NCBI GenBank assembly: GCA_035236585.1
Contig: CP141137.1
Coordinates: 42,306,057-42,370,056, forward strand
DNA from: Warburgia ugandensis
Lineage: Eukaryota > Streptophyta > Magnoliopsida > Canellales > Canellaceae
Length of the DNA: 64,000 bases
Direction of reading: 5' to 3'
This document shows positions 12,056 to 25,574 of this stretch, piece after piece; the first letter of the stretch is position 1; each line of letters begins with the position of its first letter. A program made the position numbers and the translations under genes. The notes below the pieces were generated by a model. That model saw only the letters and a list, made by a program, of their open reading frames with translations, did no database searches and was not told the DNA's origin.

Positions 12056-15000
12056 CAAAGGGTAAAATGATAATTTTACTCATAACTGAGATTTAAGACA
12101 TTAATATTTAGAATGTACTAAAAAATACAATTCCAACACCACTAAGTACGCTCAATTATGAGTTCGGGAGAATAAAGCATATTTTTCTCCATAAAAGGGC
12201 AAAATGGTCCTTTCACACCTCCTTGGGGCCCACAAATGAATCCAACGGCCAGAAAACATGTAATGAGTGGTCAAACCACTACCAGCTAATAGTGGAGAAG
12301 GAGGTAGCAGTGGAGGATCTAGGATCCAATGTTAATTTAATATTCAAAAAAATTGAAACATAATTATTACAAGTAACTATGAAAAATTCAAAAAGATCTA
12401 TAAATACAACCACAAAAATCCTCCAAAAATGTTCATTAAAATTCTCACAAATTTATCTTGCTTCTGCTGAAAAACTAGATCTAGATTCATTCCCAAATTT
12501 CAAAAACTCTAAAAAATCTCTCTTCTTTCACTTTCTCTCTCCTCTCTCTAGATTGGAACAAGAGACATAAATTCAATTAGGTACTCTGTTCCAAATGAAA
12601 TATCACAAATCTCACCATTCATATTGTCCTCAACTACATTATCTATGAAACTACTGAAGAAATTTCAAGATCCAATGGTTCAATCAACTAAAAATCACAA
12701 AACAAGCGGTTACAGGGTGATCTTATCATCAGCAGGATATTTCTTTAATATTGGGATGAAAAACATATATTTTTCTCCAATCAAGTTGGTGGAAACTCTT
12801 CCCATACTTATTTCATGTTATTTTATATAATTTTTATTTTTCTAAAATTAAGTTTAGGTTAAAAATTATAAAAATAAAGTAAAGATAAAAACCCTTCATT
12901 TTTGTATGATGGAGGGCTTAGATGGAAAATCAGAGCCATCCAATCAAGCCAAAAGGGTCCTCAAATCATAAGGTATAATTTTAAAGAAATTTCATCAAGT
13001 TTTGAGCCCTTGCTTTTAGAGAAATTGATTGAATGGTCCAAAATGGACTGTCCGATCTTCTTTATAAGTCTCCCAAGATGTAGTAGCAAGATGCCACATA
13101 GAAATGCGCCATATAGGAGTGTCTCTGGGTGCGCTCTCCATGTGCGACAGTGTTTTGATGGAACGTCCACGCACAGTGCAAGTCCTGGGCAATGCATTAC
13201 TGCGTGTGTCCCGGTGACGGGAGCACAACGATCGCTCCACTCGACCATACCCGCTCCGTTCGAATAATCAGGACCATCCATTCCGCTGGGCTCAGATCAA
13301 ATCTAGACCATTGGAACAACTGTGAACTTCATTCGTCAATTGTGGAGTCATCTGAACTCCAAATTAAGATTAAAAAGAGGCTATGGAAAGCTTGTAATGT
13401 CTATTTTCTTCTGAAATCATAAAATTGATAAAAATCTTCAAGAATCTTTTTGTTTTAAGGAATTAAGCTTCCAAATTTCATTATCTTCAAGATTTGAGAT
13501 ATGATTTAATGATGAAATAATGTCGAAATAAAGTTATATCTATGATTTATTTTGACAGATCTAAGATAAATTGAGGAATCTACCCTTTATGGTTGAAATA
13601 CCTTAAAAATAAAAAGGGACCCACTTGATCAATGAGATCAAGCATAATCAGACCCTTTGGATGGGTTGTATGAATGGGATTATGATTAAATCCATTGATA
13701 TCATGGATTAAATGTGACAAAAACAAGTGGATGTGATCTTTGAATCTTAATGAAGTAAAAGCCCTAAATGTAATTAAAACCCTTGATCTAAAGGAAAATA
13801 TCTAAGATCTAATGGTTGGATAATATGTAAAAGTTTTTAATAATCTTAATATAATTAGTTTAATTGTCTTTTATTTGATAATAGAATTGTAAATGTGATT
13901 CATGTTATAAATTAGGAAGCATGATAGTGTAATTCTTAAATTTTAGCATGATATGCTCTAAATGTTGTTAGTTTGTTATTTGGTTGGTAAATTTAATTGT
14001 CTTACGACCATGTTAGTTTAAATTTGATATTTTAGCATGATTCCAGTAGATTAGTAGTAAAATTTCATGTATTTCATAACTTAGGATCATGCTAGTTTAA
14101 GTATAGTTTTATTCCATTAGGTTAAGTTACACTCATAGAAAGCATGTTAGTATAAATGGTTATTAAGTTTATATTAGATTTATGCTTTAAAGTTTATGAT
14201 TTAATTGTTGTCAAATTTTATTAGTAGATTCAATTGTTAAGCAGTTGTTAAGATATAATGAGCATAAATCACCGAAAATGTAAACTAATGGAATATAGAG
14301 ATTCATGGACAATTAAGATGAGTGAATGACTTTAACCTAATATTAGTAAGGGCTATAGTTAGTAGGATAATATAAGAATTGTCAAATCCTTGGCCAAACT
14401 AGGAGAATAATAAACCCCATGAATGACATTTTAAATGTTTATGGATTTACTTAAAATCAATTAGAAAGAGTACTTGGGGTTAAAATGTTCATAGGAACCT
14501 TATGAAAGGTTGAGCTAAGGTCACTCTAGTGAATGCTGAACATGATGGTTAAGGGGGCTCTCTAATAGAGCCTCTCTCTTTCCCTACCTTCCATTGATGT
14601 TTATGAGGTCTAAATGCCTTTTTACATGAGGATTGAAGTAACCACTTTGTATTCAACCATTTAGCTAGTAAGCCTTAGGCAATTGGAAATAAGAGTAGTC
14701 TAGACTTAGTATGAAATAAGCTATCTTCAACCAATAAAACATTAACTGCTTGAATAATAATAATAAGAGCATAAAAGGTTAGTAAATGATTTAATCCTAA
14801 TAAAAATTGTAAGTAAGATAAGGATTATCAAACAAGATCCATAGGATCTTGAATGATCAAGAACAATAAGAATCCTAATGTTAAATTTTATTATGTATAT
14901 ATGTATGTATGTTGTAGACAAATCTAGATGGAGAATCCAAACCCTTGATCAAATATGATTTAAGGAAGAGAACCAAGATCATCCTCCTTAGGGATGATCA

Positions 15001-16968
15001 AACAACTTAACTTAGATCAAAGAAGAACTAGATGATAGAAGATCTAAGCATTTGATCTTTATCATCACGTATAAATTGCTGATCAAAGGATCTATCAAAA
15101 TTCAAGATCAAAGAAACAAATACACAAAGACTTAAATAGATATGAAAGATTAGAAGATCATTATAACTGTTGAATCTATTGATCAAAACTATCTGAGGAA
15201 GATAGATCATGATAGGACACAAATTCTAGATCCTTTATATCAAAGGACAAGATTAGACAAGTAAAATAGATAGGACAAAAATTATAAGATTATTCAGATT
15301 GTATAAATATTGACAGTATGTATAGATTTACAGATTTCATACGTCAATCAAGATCATGGAAGATTTGAAGAGATGAATCACTACTTGAAGGTAGGAGGAT
15401 TTTATGAATGCATCTACATGAGAAATACATGTTGAATACATGATCTTATGTCTGGAAATGTTGACAAGTATAATGTAAATACTTGTGTATTTAATCCATT
15501 GAAAAGCCTTATGATCCAACCAAAACACATATGAAATGGTTAAGTTAGAATTGAGGAAAACCCTAAGTGAATAGGGAACTAAACGGTATTCTAGCCCTAA
15601 ATAAATAGACAAATTGTTTGATAAATATAAAATCAATACATGGGAATCATTATATTGAATGGTGATCCCTAAACTTGTATGAACATGGGTATCATTCATT
15701 GTAAATGATGATCCCTAAGTTTGAAGTGAAATCCTATCCTTGGTATAAGAATACCAAAATACGAGGATGATGTTATACAGACAAGACGTCTGATAAGTAA
15801 AATAATACTTTATATCCAAGTAAGGAGGCTTGTGGTTTTTGTTTTAAATGGGTATGTGCCTAGGAATGCTGTGCTAGAAGGGTTACGAGGGTTTGGCCAC
15901 CCGCTCTCTAAAATGTGATATATATGATGATACCGTGCCCAAAGAGAGGCAAAATGTTGGGTGGGGCAATTATGGGAAGGCCACCACTATGATAGTCTGT
16001 CTCCCCATATAGACATGACATAGATGATTTTCCACATTTGGTAAGTAGTTATTCAAGCACGCTAGTATGGATCAGATTGCGACTTATTAGTCCTCTGAGT
16101 ATTTTGCATTATGATGCATGGCATAATGAGATGCCGATACTGCGCAAATAAGGGACTATTTTCCCAGTAGAGTGTGGATGTTTTATCGACTCAGTATGAC
16201 TGATTGTGATGATACTGCCCAAATGAGGGAGTATTTTCAAGGAATGTCTGGATGATTGATCAACTCAATGTGTCTAAGTATGACTATTGATGTTTGAGAT
16301 ATTAACTATTTTTTGCAGTTTTGACCATATATATATATATATATATCTATATGACATATATAGTATGTATGTATAAGGATGTACATATATGACACAGTAA
16401 AGAGATTGATCCATGAGTATGTTTATGAACAATGGGATTATGAAGTATTAGGATTATATCGTCAAATTATTATGCTTCTTGTATCCCCTACCAAGCATAG
16501 CTTATTGAGATATTGTAAATGTTTGAATGTTTACAATATCTTAGATACAGAGAAGGAGAATTAGGAGCTCAAGACTTGAGAAGACTTGGAAGAATTATCA
16601 ATAAGTGTATATCCCTTGAAGACATGTATTTTTATTTGAGAGGTATTGTATGGAGAGCTTTTAATGTATGGTGAGGTTTGAAATTTGGATTATGTAATTT
16701 GGATAAGTATTGTACTGATACCCGGGTTGTACTGTGAACTACTAGATGGATTCTAGAATTTAATAAAAGCATATTCCTTCAATGAAATTTTATCTTGTAC
16801 AAAATTCTACTTATTTTAGGTATGAAGTGATGACTTGGGTTTTACAAAACAGGTTCTAAAGAAAAGAATTTTGGTTGCTTTGTTTTGAGAAATTTTTTTT
16901 ACTACTAAGGGTGCCTGCCTTTGAAAAACGTATTACAAAATGTGTTTACAAAAACTCGGGTTGCCACA
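12056..16968 (+). mobile_element. Tekay-like LTR, family 2, plus copy
   Basis: Aligns over nearly its whole length with the reverse complement of 28768-33420 and, in its second half, with 35684-38420. It ends CTCGGGTTGCCACA at 16968, directly before copy E tail sequence. The left end lacks about 70 bases that the minus copy has, and about 170-180 bases of copy E between integrase and tail are missing, so the insertion was followed or accompanied by a deletion. Features inside: TATAAATAC TATA box near 12399, CpG-rich tract at about 13080-13290, (TA)n at about 16327-16346, hairpin at 16506-16543, poly(A)-signal-like AATAAA near 16761. No coding region. Confidence 0.75.
16506..16543 (+). repeat. 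Conserved LTR hairpin, family 2 plus copy
   Basis: TGAGATATTGTAAA and TTTACAATATCTTA form an inverted repeat with a 10-base loop, about 425-460 bases before the LTR end. The same element occurs in four other LTRs of this window. Confidence 0.85.
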
Positions 16969-18534
16969 AAACTTAGTACTTATTGGGAGGTAATTTAGGG
17001 GTTTTAATGATTCTCATTGCTCTACATTCCTTTATCATATAGGAGTTCTATATTTGAAAACATTAGGGACTATGTTTAGTTTAGGTTTGAGGTGTAGATG
17101 TGCATGAGATTTTTGAGTTTTCTTGTATTTGTTTTCTTGAAAAAAATTTCCCTATGTTTTCAAAGTTTCTTTGCTGCAATGAGAATTGGATTTTTAGAAT
17201 CTTAGTATTTCTCCTACTTTAAACTTCTTAATAAAAATGCATATGATTAATTATAAATTTTATTCATGTCTTGAACTATTTTATAGAAGTTAAATCTCAG
17301 AACACAATTGCACACAGTGCATAAGTCTTGACTAATACATGTTATGATTTAGAGATCCTAAGAAAATAGTGGGCACCTATATACGCAAGTGAGTTTTATA
17401 GACTATCATCTTTTTAAAGGGTTATATGTAATTCCATAATATCTTCATTGGACATAAACTTTGAAAGATCCCAATGTTTTTGTTTTGATCAATTTCCAAG
17501 AATTAAAATAGGAGTACTAACCTTGTTTCCTAGGCATTTATTGAATCTGACAGGCTTTTAAGAAGCCTAGAAAATGATATAGGCCATCCTTGTTTTAGTT
17601 GAGAGACATAAATTAAACTTACTAATATATTTTTATTATCACTAGTTAGACCTTTGGAACCACGTGGTAAGCTTTTATTTTTAAAAACCATTTACCAAAA
17701 ATCAGTAGAGATGGTAGAAAAAGTAAAGAGAATACAAAAGTGAAAGAAGTGAAAAATATCAAAGTGCTTGCAAAAAAATGCCTTTCCTCAAAGAAAAAAA
17801 AGAAGGAAAAAAAAGAAGAAGAAAAACCAAGAGGAAGAAAATGAGGAGGAAAGAAAAGAAAAGAATATATTCACTTCAGTACAATTAGAAGGAAAGTTGT
17901 CCAAACAACAACTGAAGATCTTTACTAAGATTTAAAACTTTGGAACATATCCTAAGCCTACATTTAGTCATATCTAAAAACCTATTGATCTTAAGGAGGA
18001 AAGGTGGCCTTAATTAGAAATATATATGGGAAGGAATAAAGGTGAACAATTTATAATGGTCTTGGTAATGACATCTATTCTTAGGGATCACATTTCTTAG
18101 TTGCACGGTGCTTCAAATGTTATGTGAACCAACAGTCTTGTTGGATTCAATCACATAAAGAGAGAATTTTGCGATCCATTTTCTCTGAGAGTTTTATTTT
18201 GAGTGTATGCCAGTGAGAAATTGAGGTCAATACAATATTCTAATGGAGCAATGAGCACATCTATTTAGAACTCCCGACTTATGTAGCCCATACACACACA
18301 TACACTTTGAGACATAATTATAGTAAAATGTCTTTAGTATGTGGATTACTTATCGAATTTTTCATTCGTCACAAACCCTCATGGGCTAACTGATCCACTA
18401 GGGGTAACGTTGGGGTTTAAGGACTTATTGCATATGCTAAATGCAACTGTGAGTACCTATGAAAATGGAAACCACTTTATTTTTCATGATTTTTTGAATG
18501 TTTTTCTTGGGACTAGCAAAATGCTAGCTAGGGA
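16969..18534 (+). mobile_element. Copy E tail between pol and 3' LTR
   Basis: Aligns with the tails of copies A, B and C: AGTACTTATTGGGAGG near 16975, CATTAGGGACTATG at about 17060, a purine-rich tract at about 17705-17870 and the pre-LTR block at about 18360-18480. The polypurine tract itself is decayed (GCTAGGGA before the LTR). No protein function recognised. Confidence 0.7.
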
Positions 18535-19496
18535 TGTGATAAGTGTTCAAGTTTGTATAGAAGTATCCAATTAGTAGTCCATGTATCATAAATTACAAAT
18601 AAGGTTTGCTTGGTTTAGAAGCTAATCTAGAGTATGTGAATTGTCTAATTTCCTAGGATTCAATTAGGATTTTTACTCCTTCATAAGTGATGAGAAGTTG
18701 ATCGAATAGCCAAGTCAAGAAAGAGAATATTTGATGATCAAGATCAAAAGAGGGCCAAAGACCTAAATTTCCACATTTCAAACCTTAATTAAGGTTCAAA
18801 ATCACCTTAAGGAAAACAAATGATGTTCAAGAAAGCAATTGGAAGTATCAAAGGTGACTAAAATAGCCCATGTAAAAAGCCATGCAATTCTACCACCTTT
18901 GCTTTAGAATTGGATCCATGAATGAGTTTTCCTAGTATAACAAGGAAACTTACGTAAGCCAAGCCATTCAAGCCATCAAGAAATGAGCCGTCAAAGCGAG
19001 CCACCAAGTCACATAAGAGCCATACCACATGGAGTCACACTATTGAAGGTGATTTTCAAAGCAATTATCCATGCTAAACTTGGAATATTCAAGTAATAAT
19101 TAGAAAGGAATTTGAGTGATAATCAACATGGTAAGATATGCATGCATAGGGAGACCAACAAAGGGAGAAAGCAAATCAAAATTCTTTATCCTTCCCTCTC
19201 TTTTCCACCTTCTTTTCTCTCACTTTCCAACTAATCACATCACATAATTAGAAGGGAGGAGTTCCATGACATCTTCCTTGAAAAGTGACACCTCCCCACT
19301 TACAATTCCACCAACTCCACTTTCTAATTTCATTCCTCCCCCAACTACCTCAACTACCTCACCTTCCTACCTCTTTCGTCCATTCTTTCTTACCTTTTTT
19401 CCACTTCTTTCCATCCCAATATGTGATGCAACTTATGAAAGGGATTCCACACCTCTTTCTTGGTGGAATTTAACACCTCCCCCCTTCCTTTTGTTG
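18535..19496 (+). mobile_element. Copy E 3' LTR, cut by copy B
   Basis: Starts TGTGATAAGTGTTCAAGTTT and matches the copy C 3' LTR (57835 onward, after removing its LINE) up to the CTACCTCACCTTC region. At 19497 the sequence switches to the end of the copy B LTR. The missing rest of this LTR was not found on the far side of copy B. Confidence 0.75.
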
Positions 19497-21003
19497 TGAT
19501 GTTTTACTTAACTTGCAAGCTCATGAACCAATTGTAGTAGATGCATGTGAGTGAGGTTGATCCCACAAGGAATCTAATGGTTTATGTGTTAGTTGGACCT
19601 TTACTTAAGCAATTTAACCTAGTCAAAGAGAGTTGATTTTTAATAAAAAATAATGATTAAATTAACATAGAAACATGACATAAATTGAAGACATGGAATA
19701 AAGAACCATGCTAAAAGCATAAAAGCTAAAATTAGAAACTCAATTGAAATAAACTTCCTAAAAATAAGATTTTCCTAAAACTAACATTAGAAACTTTTCT
19801 AGCATTAAAATTAGAAGCTTCCTAAAACTATTATAAAGATCAACATTTAGGACTTGCTAAACTACTACTCTTAAACACTCAATTGATTAATCAAATAAAA
19901 TAAGAACTCACTTATCAACCATGCACATGACCGCAGTGGTGGTGCGCATGGTTCCTTGGATGAAAGTGATGCAAAATGTTTATGTTAGAACTAAGAGCAT
20001 GTAATCCTAAGGATCAACCAAATAAATGGAATAAATAAGCATTAAAATTGCATGGGTAATCTAACATAACTAACTACTAGCACATGCATCAAATCTTTAG
20101 GTTAAACTTTCATAAAACAATCACCAAACTCCCTCAAAACCTCCTCAAAACCATGCACATACACCATGGGTTGTGCACATGGCAGTTAGGTGTTGTGCAT
20201 GATTTTGGAGCTAAATTCAATTGCTTTTTAATAGTTTGCTATGAAATGTTTGATTATTAAATTGGGTGAACTGTGAAACCATATGAGAAAGCATGTATTA
20301 AAGCAACTAAACATGTAAGAAATAACTTAAGAAGACATCCATCAAAGAAGCAATGAACAACAACCATATAATTTCATTTCATTCAAGAGGAAAACTTACA
20401 AGTATGGGCACTTTCCCTATTGAGTCACATATGCATGCTATGGTAATCTCTTTCTAATTCTTGCTAATTATCTCTTGAAATCCTTATTTTGGCATGGATA
20501 ATTGCTTGTAATTCTTCTTCCAATCATGGCACTCCATGTGTATGGCTCATTTGACTTAGTGGCTCACTTCAATGGGTCATTACTTGATGGTTGAAATGGA
20601 TAATTCCCTTGGCTTGGCTTGTACGCTTGAATTCATGGAGCCATGATCTTGCCTTAAGATGATCTTGACCCTTATCAAAATTTAAAATTGGTAAAATGTA
20701 GGTCCAGGCCCTCCAATTTGATCTTGATTGTTGATCTACATCTTGATTGATATTAGCTATTGGATCATCATCTCAATTCCTACAAAAGGTCAAAAAGTTT
20801 AATTAAATCCTAAAGAAATATGATTATTTACATATTACTCTCGATTAGCCTCTGAACCTACAAAATATTAAACTTTAGAGTCATTAGGTCCAAAATGCAA
20901 GTGTTGTAAAATTTTTGGTAAAACCCTAGAATAACCACTATATTTTATAACACACGAGCCACTAGTTGGGTACATTTTTATACAAAATTGGGCACTCATC
21001 ACA
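19497..21003 (-). mobile_element. Copy B 3' LTR
   Basis: Minus strand starts TGTGATGAGTGCCCAATTTT at 21003, right after the polypurine tract, and ends ...AAAACATCA at 19497. The last 900-1000 bases match the 5' LTR at 33627-34587, including the GCTTGCAAGTTAA end. Length 1507 bases, normal for Athila LTRs. Confidence 0.85.
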
Positions 21004-21013
21004 CCTCCCAACC
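21004..21013 (-). promoter_or_regulatory. Polypurine tract of copy B
   Basis: Minus strand reads GGTTGGGAGG immediately before the LTR start TGTGATGAG, the expected plus-strand primer for LTR retrotransposon replication. One G of the run is changed to A compared with copy C. Confidence 0.75.
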
Positions 21014-22614
21014 AGAATTTTGCTAGTCCCAAGCAAAACATGCGAGAAATCATGAAAACAAATGATTGCCATTTTCATAGGAACTCACAATTGCATCGAG
21101 CACATGTAACAAGACCTTGAACCCTTAGGTTACCCCTAGTGGATGAGTTAAGTCTCATGAGAGTTTCAAGTGAATATAACCACAAAATTTAGCAATGCTA
21201 GCTTCTTTATTTTATCTTAGTGAATTATCATCCATTAGTATTCTACTAAATTTAACAACCTAATGAAAATGAATGAATAATTGTGTAATTTATGCAAATA
21301 TCTAAGCATTTTATTCCAGTTATGTCTCGAAGTGTAGTGTGTGTATAGGCTACATAATTTAGGACTTCTAAAAAAAAAGAAGCTTATTGCTCCTTTGAAA
21401 AAGATATTTTGACCTCAATATCTCATCAGTATACACTTGGAAATAATGCCTTCAAAGAAGGTCAAGCACTCTTCTCTTCCATGTAACCGAATCCAATAAG
21501 ACTGATGGTTCACATAATCTTTTAAGCACTAAAGAAACAAAGGAATATAATCCCTAAGAATAGATGTCATTACCAAGACTAGTAGAAATATTTCACCTTA
21601 ATCCCTTATTATTTATATTCTCCTTAGGACCATTTTCCACTTTAGATCTATAGGTCTTTTAGATAGGACAAAGCATAGGATTGGGATAGGTTCTTTTTCT
21701 AATCTTTATTTTCCTTAGAAAGAATACTTAAGGCTCTATTTTTGATATGTTTTTCTTCTTTAACTTTTGTCCTTTTTCTAAACTTTTCTACTCATTTTTG
21801 AAAGATAGGTAATAGATAATTATTTTATTGGGTCTATGTAATTGGGATTTTGAAAAGAAAAAGGCTTATTAAGAGGCTCAAAGGGTCTAACTAGAGGTAT
21901 AGTGTATTGGGTAGGCTTTATGTCTCTGGGCTAAAACAAGGATGGCATATATTATTTCCTAGGTTTCTTAAAGCCTATCAGATTCAATACACGCTCAAAG
22001 AAGGAAGTTAGTGCCCCTCTTTATTCTTGGTAATTTGACCAAACAAAGATATTGGGATCTTTCAAAAGTTATTGTACCCTAAAGAAAATATGGATTTACT
22101 TACAACCCTCGACAAGAAGGTAGTCCATGAAGCTCACATGGTTATAGGTCTCCACAGCTTTCCTCAAGGTCTCTAAGTCATTACTATCTATTAGTCGGGA
22201 CAATGCACTAGGTGTAATATATTTGGAGACTTACTCTCATAAAACACCTTAGGATATGAATAAAATGTAGCATTGATCATATGCATTTCTATTAAGAGGC
22301 TAAAGTAGTGGAAGTGCTAGATTTCTGACAACCCACTTTTCATCTTAGTAAATGAAATTTGGCCTCAAAACCTTTTGAAATTAAATTCTTTTTTTTTTTT
22401 TTAAGTAAGAAGACTTAGAAATTTCTATGTATATCTACATCCCCCAACCTGAACTAAACATTTTCCCCAATATTTTGAAATGTAGGACACTATATGATTA
22501 ATGAGTAATGTGGAAAACATAAATGCTAAAAATTCTTTGGTTGCCTCTTAGTGAGCACTAAGTTTTATGTCTTCAACTAGACGTAGTATGAAATGATGAT
22601 GAATGCCTAAATCA
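21014..22614 (-). mobile_element. Copy B tail between pol and 3' LTR
   Basis: Aligns with the tails of A, C and E. Shared blocks are the pre-LTR block (about 21070-21180), the purine-rich tract (about 21715-21790 as pyrimidines on the plus strand), and GTTGGGGGATGTA plus a degraded CATTGGGGACAATG element (22440-22475, complement). No reading frame of note. Confidence 0.7.
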
Positions 22615-23870
22615 TGCTAAGGTGGGTCATGGTAAATCAATTCCTTAAGGAATATTTCTTCCATCTTAGGGTTTATCAACTCTAGGAAGGGTTTCAGTCT
22701 TTGTCCATTCACTTTGGGTATCTCTCCATCCTTTTCTATCTTAACAGTCTCATGAGGGTATATAGTATGTACTATGTAGGGTCTAGTCCATCGAGATCTA
22801 AGTTTTCTTGGAAAGAGCTACATCCTAGAATTATATAAAAGGACCTTTTGTCCAGGAGTAAAGGACTTCCTTAAAATATTTCTATAGTGAGTGCTCTTCA
22901 TGTAGTCTTTGTATAGCTTTGCAAACTTATATGAATCTTTCCTTCACTCATCCCACTCATTGAGTTGGAGTTTTTTGTTTGTTCTAGTTGTATCTAAGTC
23001 AAAATTGATCTTTTTTATGGCCTAATATGCTTTGTGCTCAGATTCTATTGGTAGGTTGCAGGCCTTTCCATACACTAGGTGGTGTGTCACATGCCTATAG
23101 GAGACTTAAATTATTTTTAGTAGGCCCATAATGAGTAACTAAGTCTCAAAGAACAGTCTTTCCTATTTGGAATGTTTGTCTTTTCTTAAATTCACTTTAT
23201 TTTCCAATAGGACACCTTTACTCTTCGATTGGTTTGAGTTCTCAAACACTCTATTGCAAAAGTGTTCACCCTTATCACTAACAATGGTCTTAGGGGTACC
23301 AAAGCATGCAAATATATTTTATTTTATGAACTTGACCACCACCCTATGGTCATTGGTCTAGGATGTATAAATGCCCAAAGGAGCTAGGAAAAGGCCCCAT
23401 AAAATCAATGCCCCAAACATGAAAAGGGTCTATAATAAGAATGGGGTTTAAGGGCAACATATTTCTTTTCCCTATACTGTTTAATTGTTGACATCTCACA
23501 CATGTTATGTAGTAGGCATGTGAAACCCTAAAAATGGTGGGCCAATAAAAATCACCCTACAAAATCTTTGCAGCTATCTTTTTGGAACTAAAGTGGCCCC
23601 CACATGCATGGTCATGATAGATGGAGATGATTCATTATATTTAGTATCGGGTATGCATCTCCTAGTGACTTATTTGGGACAATACTTAAGTATGGATCGT
23701 CCCAAATAAAGTGTTGAATCTCAGCAATAAATCTTTGTCTATCGTATTTAATTCAATGACTAGGAATTTGTTTTATAATAAGATAATTGACCATGTCTCC
23801 ATACCAAGGTAATTGGAAAATGTGCAATAGTTATTCATAGGAAAAAGTTTCTATTATAGACACTTTTGGG
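22615..23870 (-). pseudogene. Copy B integrase remnant
   Basis: HDHACGGHFSSKKIAAKIL and TCVRCQ of the HHCC zinc finger (about 23640-23470) and WGIDFMGPF with the first catalytic Asp (near 23410) are readable on the minus strand. The part that should hold the second Asp and the Glu is shortened and frameshifted (about 23380-23160), so the core is incomplete. The C-terminal [15 protein letters not shown] block (copy A also has it) lies near 22700. Clearly non-functional. Confidence 0.8.
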
Positions 23871-24240
23871 CTAGTATTGTCCACCATTAGCCTGGATAAG
23901 TGGTCTGTTACAACATTTTCGGAACCTTTCTTGTCTCGAATTTGAAGATCAAATTCCAATAGTAGTAATATCAATCAAACCAGCCTAGGTTTTGCATCCT
24001 TTTTATAAAGGAGACATTTCAGTGCTGCATGGTCTGAGTAGACTATAATCTTAGATCCTACCAAGTAAGACCTAAACTTATCTAATGCAAATACAACTAC
24101 CAACAACTCTTTTTTTGTAGTTGAATAGTTGAGTTGGGATCATTCAGTGTTTTACTAGCATAGTACATTGCATGGGGAAGTTTATCATTACATAGCCCCA
24201 ATCGCGTTATTTGAACCATCACTCATTATTTCAAATGGTG
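23871..24240 (-). pseudogene. Copy B RNase H remnant
   Basis: Minus-strand pieces match the copy A RNase [14 protein letters not shown] residues near 24120 and a KDAKPRL-like block near 23990, with frame changes between. It joins the C-terminal RT frame at about 24240-24188 (SAPFEIMSDGSN), where the first RNase H Asp appears to be kept. Confidence 0.75.
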
Positions 24241-25100
24241 CACTCCAATTAGGTAGTCGAATAATATATGCAAAGGTCAATTCAGCCTTTAGTTTTTTAT
24301 AGTCATCTTCAAAGTCAAATGATACCTCCTTAGTAATTAAATTACATAGATGCATGGTAATTTTTCTAAAATATTTGATGAATCGTCTATAAAACCTAGC
24401 ATGGCCTATAAAAGAGTAGATTTCTTTCACTGTCCATGGAGGAGGAAGGTTAGACATTAAGTCCACCTTGGCCTTGTCTACCTCTCTACCATTGTGTGAT
24501 ATTATATGGCCTAGAACAACACCATTTTGGACCATAAAATGACATTTCTTCTAGTTCAATACTAAAATTTTCTCCTGACACCTTGCAAGAACTAACTTTA
24601 AATGGTGTAGACGGTCATCAAAGGAAGAACCAAAATTGAGAAGTCATCCATGACCACCTCTAAAAACCTCTCTACCATTTCAGAAAACATGATCAACATA
24701 CACCTTCGAAAAGTGGCAGGAGCATTATAGAGATTGAAGGCATATGTCGGTAAGCAAAGGTCCCAAGAGGCAGGTGAAGGTGGTCTTCTCCTGATCTTTA
24801 GGTGTTATAAGAATCTGGTTATAGCCTGAATAGCCATTAAGAAATTTGTAATAACTTTGATAGGCTAATCTCTCAAGCATTTTGTTAATGAAGGGAAGAA
24901 GAAAGTGGTCTTTCCTTGTGATCATGTTCAATTTTTGTTTGTCTATACAAACTCTCTACTCAGTGGTCATGTAGTGAGCACTAACTCATTGTCCTCATTA
25001 ATCTTACGTAACCTTAGATTTCTTAGGGACAACCTAAACTGGGCTAACCTAAGTGTTATTAGATATGTGGTATATAGTTCTAATATCTAAATGCTTAAAT
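24188..25100 (-). pseudogene. Copy B reverse transcriptase remnant
   Basis: Two open pieces cover most of the domain. 24931-24725 holds HFLLPFINKMLERLA and YYKFLNGYSGYNQ, where the first catalytic Asp is changed to Asn (codon at 24838-24836). 24535-24188 holds GHIISHNGREVDKAKV, SFIGHARFYRRFIKYFRKI and the join to RNase H. Between them the YxDD box reads VVMDDFS (about 24657-24637), still with both Asp. The enzyme is dead by the Asp-to-Asn change and by frameshifts. Confidence 0.85.
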
Positions 25101-25574
25101 ACTTCATCTCACGACACGTCCTTCATATGAGGATTTTGTCTTCTTTGTGTCTCCCTAGATGGTTTAGCGTTCTCTTCCAAGTGGATCCTATGCATACAAA
25201 TAGCTGGACTAATCCTCTTTATATAGCATATTGTCCACTCAAGACTAGTCTTATGTTCTTTGTGAACAATAAGAAGTTTTCCTTCCTATTCCTAGTCTAG
25301 ATCTGATGCTATGATGACAGGTAAGGATTCATTTGGTCTTAGGACTAGAGAAGGTGGTTGTTCTACAGAAGGTAGAGGGATCAAATCTGATGGAGGGAGT
25401 GGTTCCACATGAGGTCCCCATTGGAGTTATCCATTATTCGTGCTATATCTAACATATTATTTACCTCCTCAATGGACTTATCTAAATCACAATCATAGTT
25501 AAAGTGCATTAGACAAGCCTCAAGTGGGCCTGAGATTGATGATGGTGGATTAGTGTCTTGAATTAGACCCTTGA
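25101..25574 (-). pseudogene. Copy B protease-RT linker
   Basis: Matches the copy A linker (4529-5339) at the DNA level, including the segment encoding the GWTI/IKGIS and MHRIHLEE-like residues at about 25230-25180. Many stops. Confidence 0.65.

Larger units (their letters stand above)
11757..19496 (+). mobile_element. Athila-like copy E, 3' part only
   Basis: Plus-strand pieces in order are: end of integrase (about 11757-12055), a Tekay-like LTR insertion (about 12056-16968), the pol-to-LTR tail (16969-18534) and a 3' LTR starting at 18535 that is cut at 19496 by the LTR of copy B. Each piece aligns with copy C (integrase 55740-56050, tail 56226-57834, LTR from 57835). The 5' part of E is not in the window. 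Confidence 0.75.
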
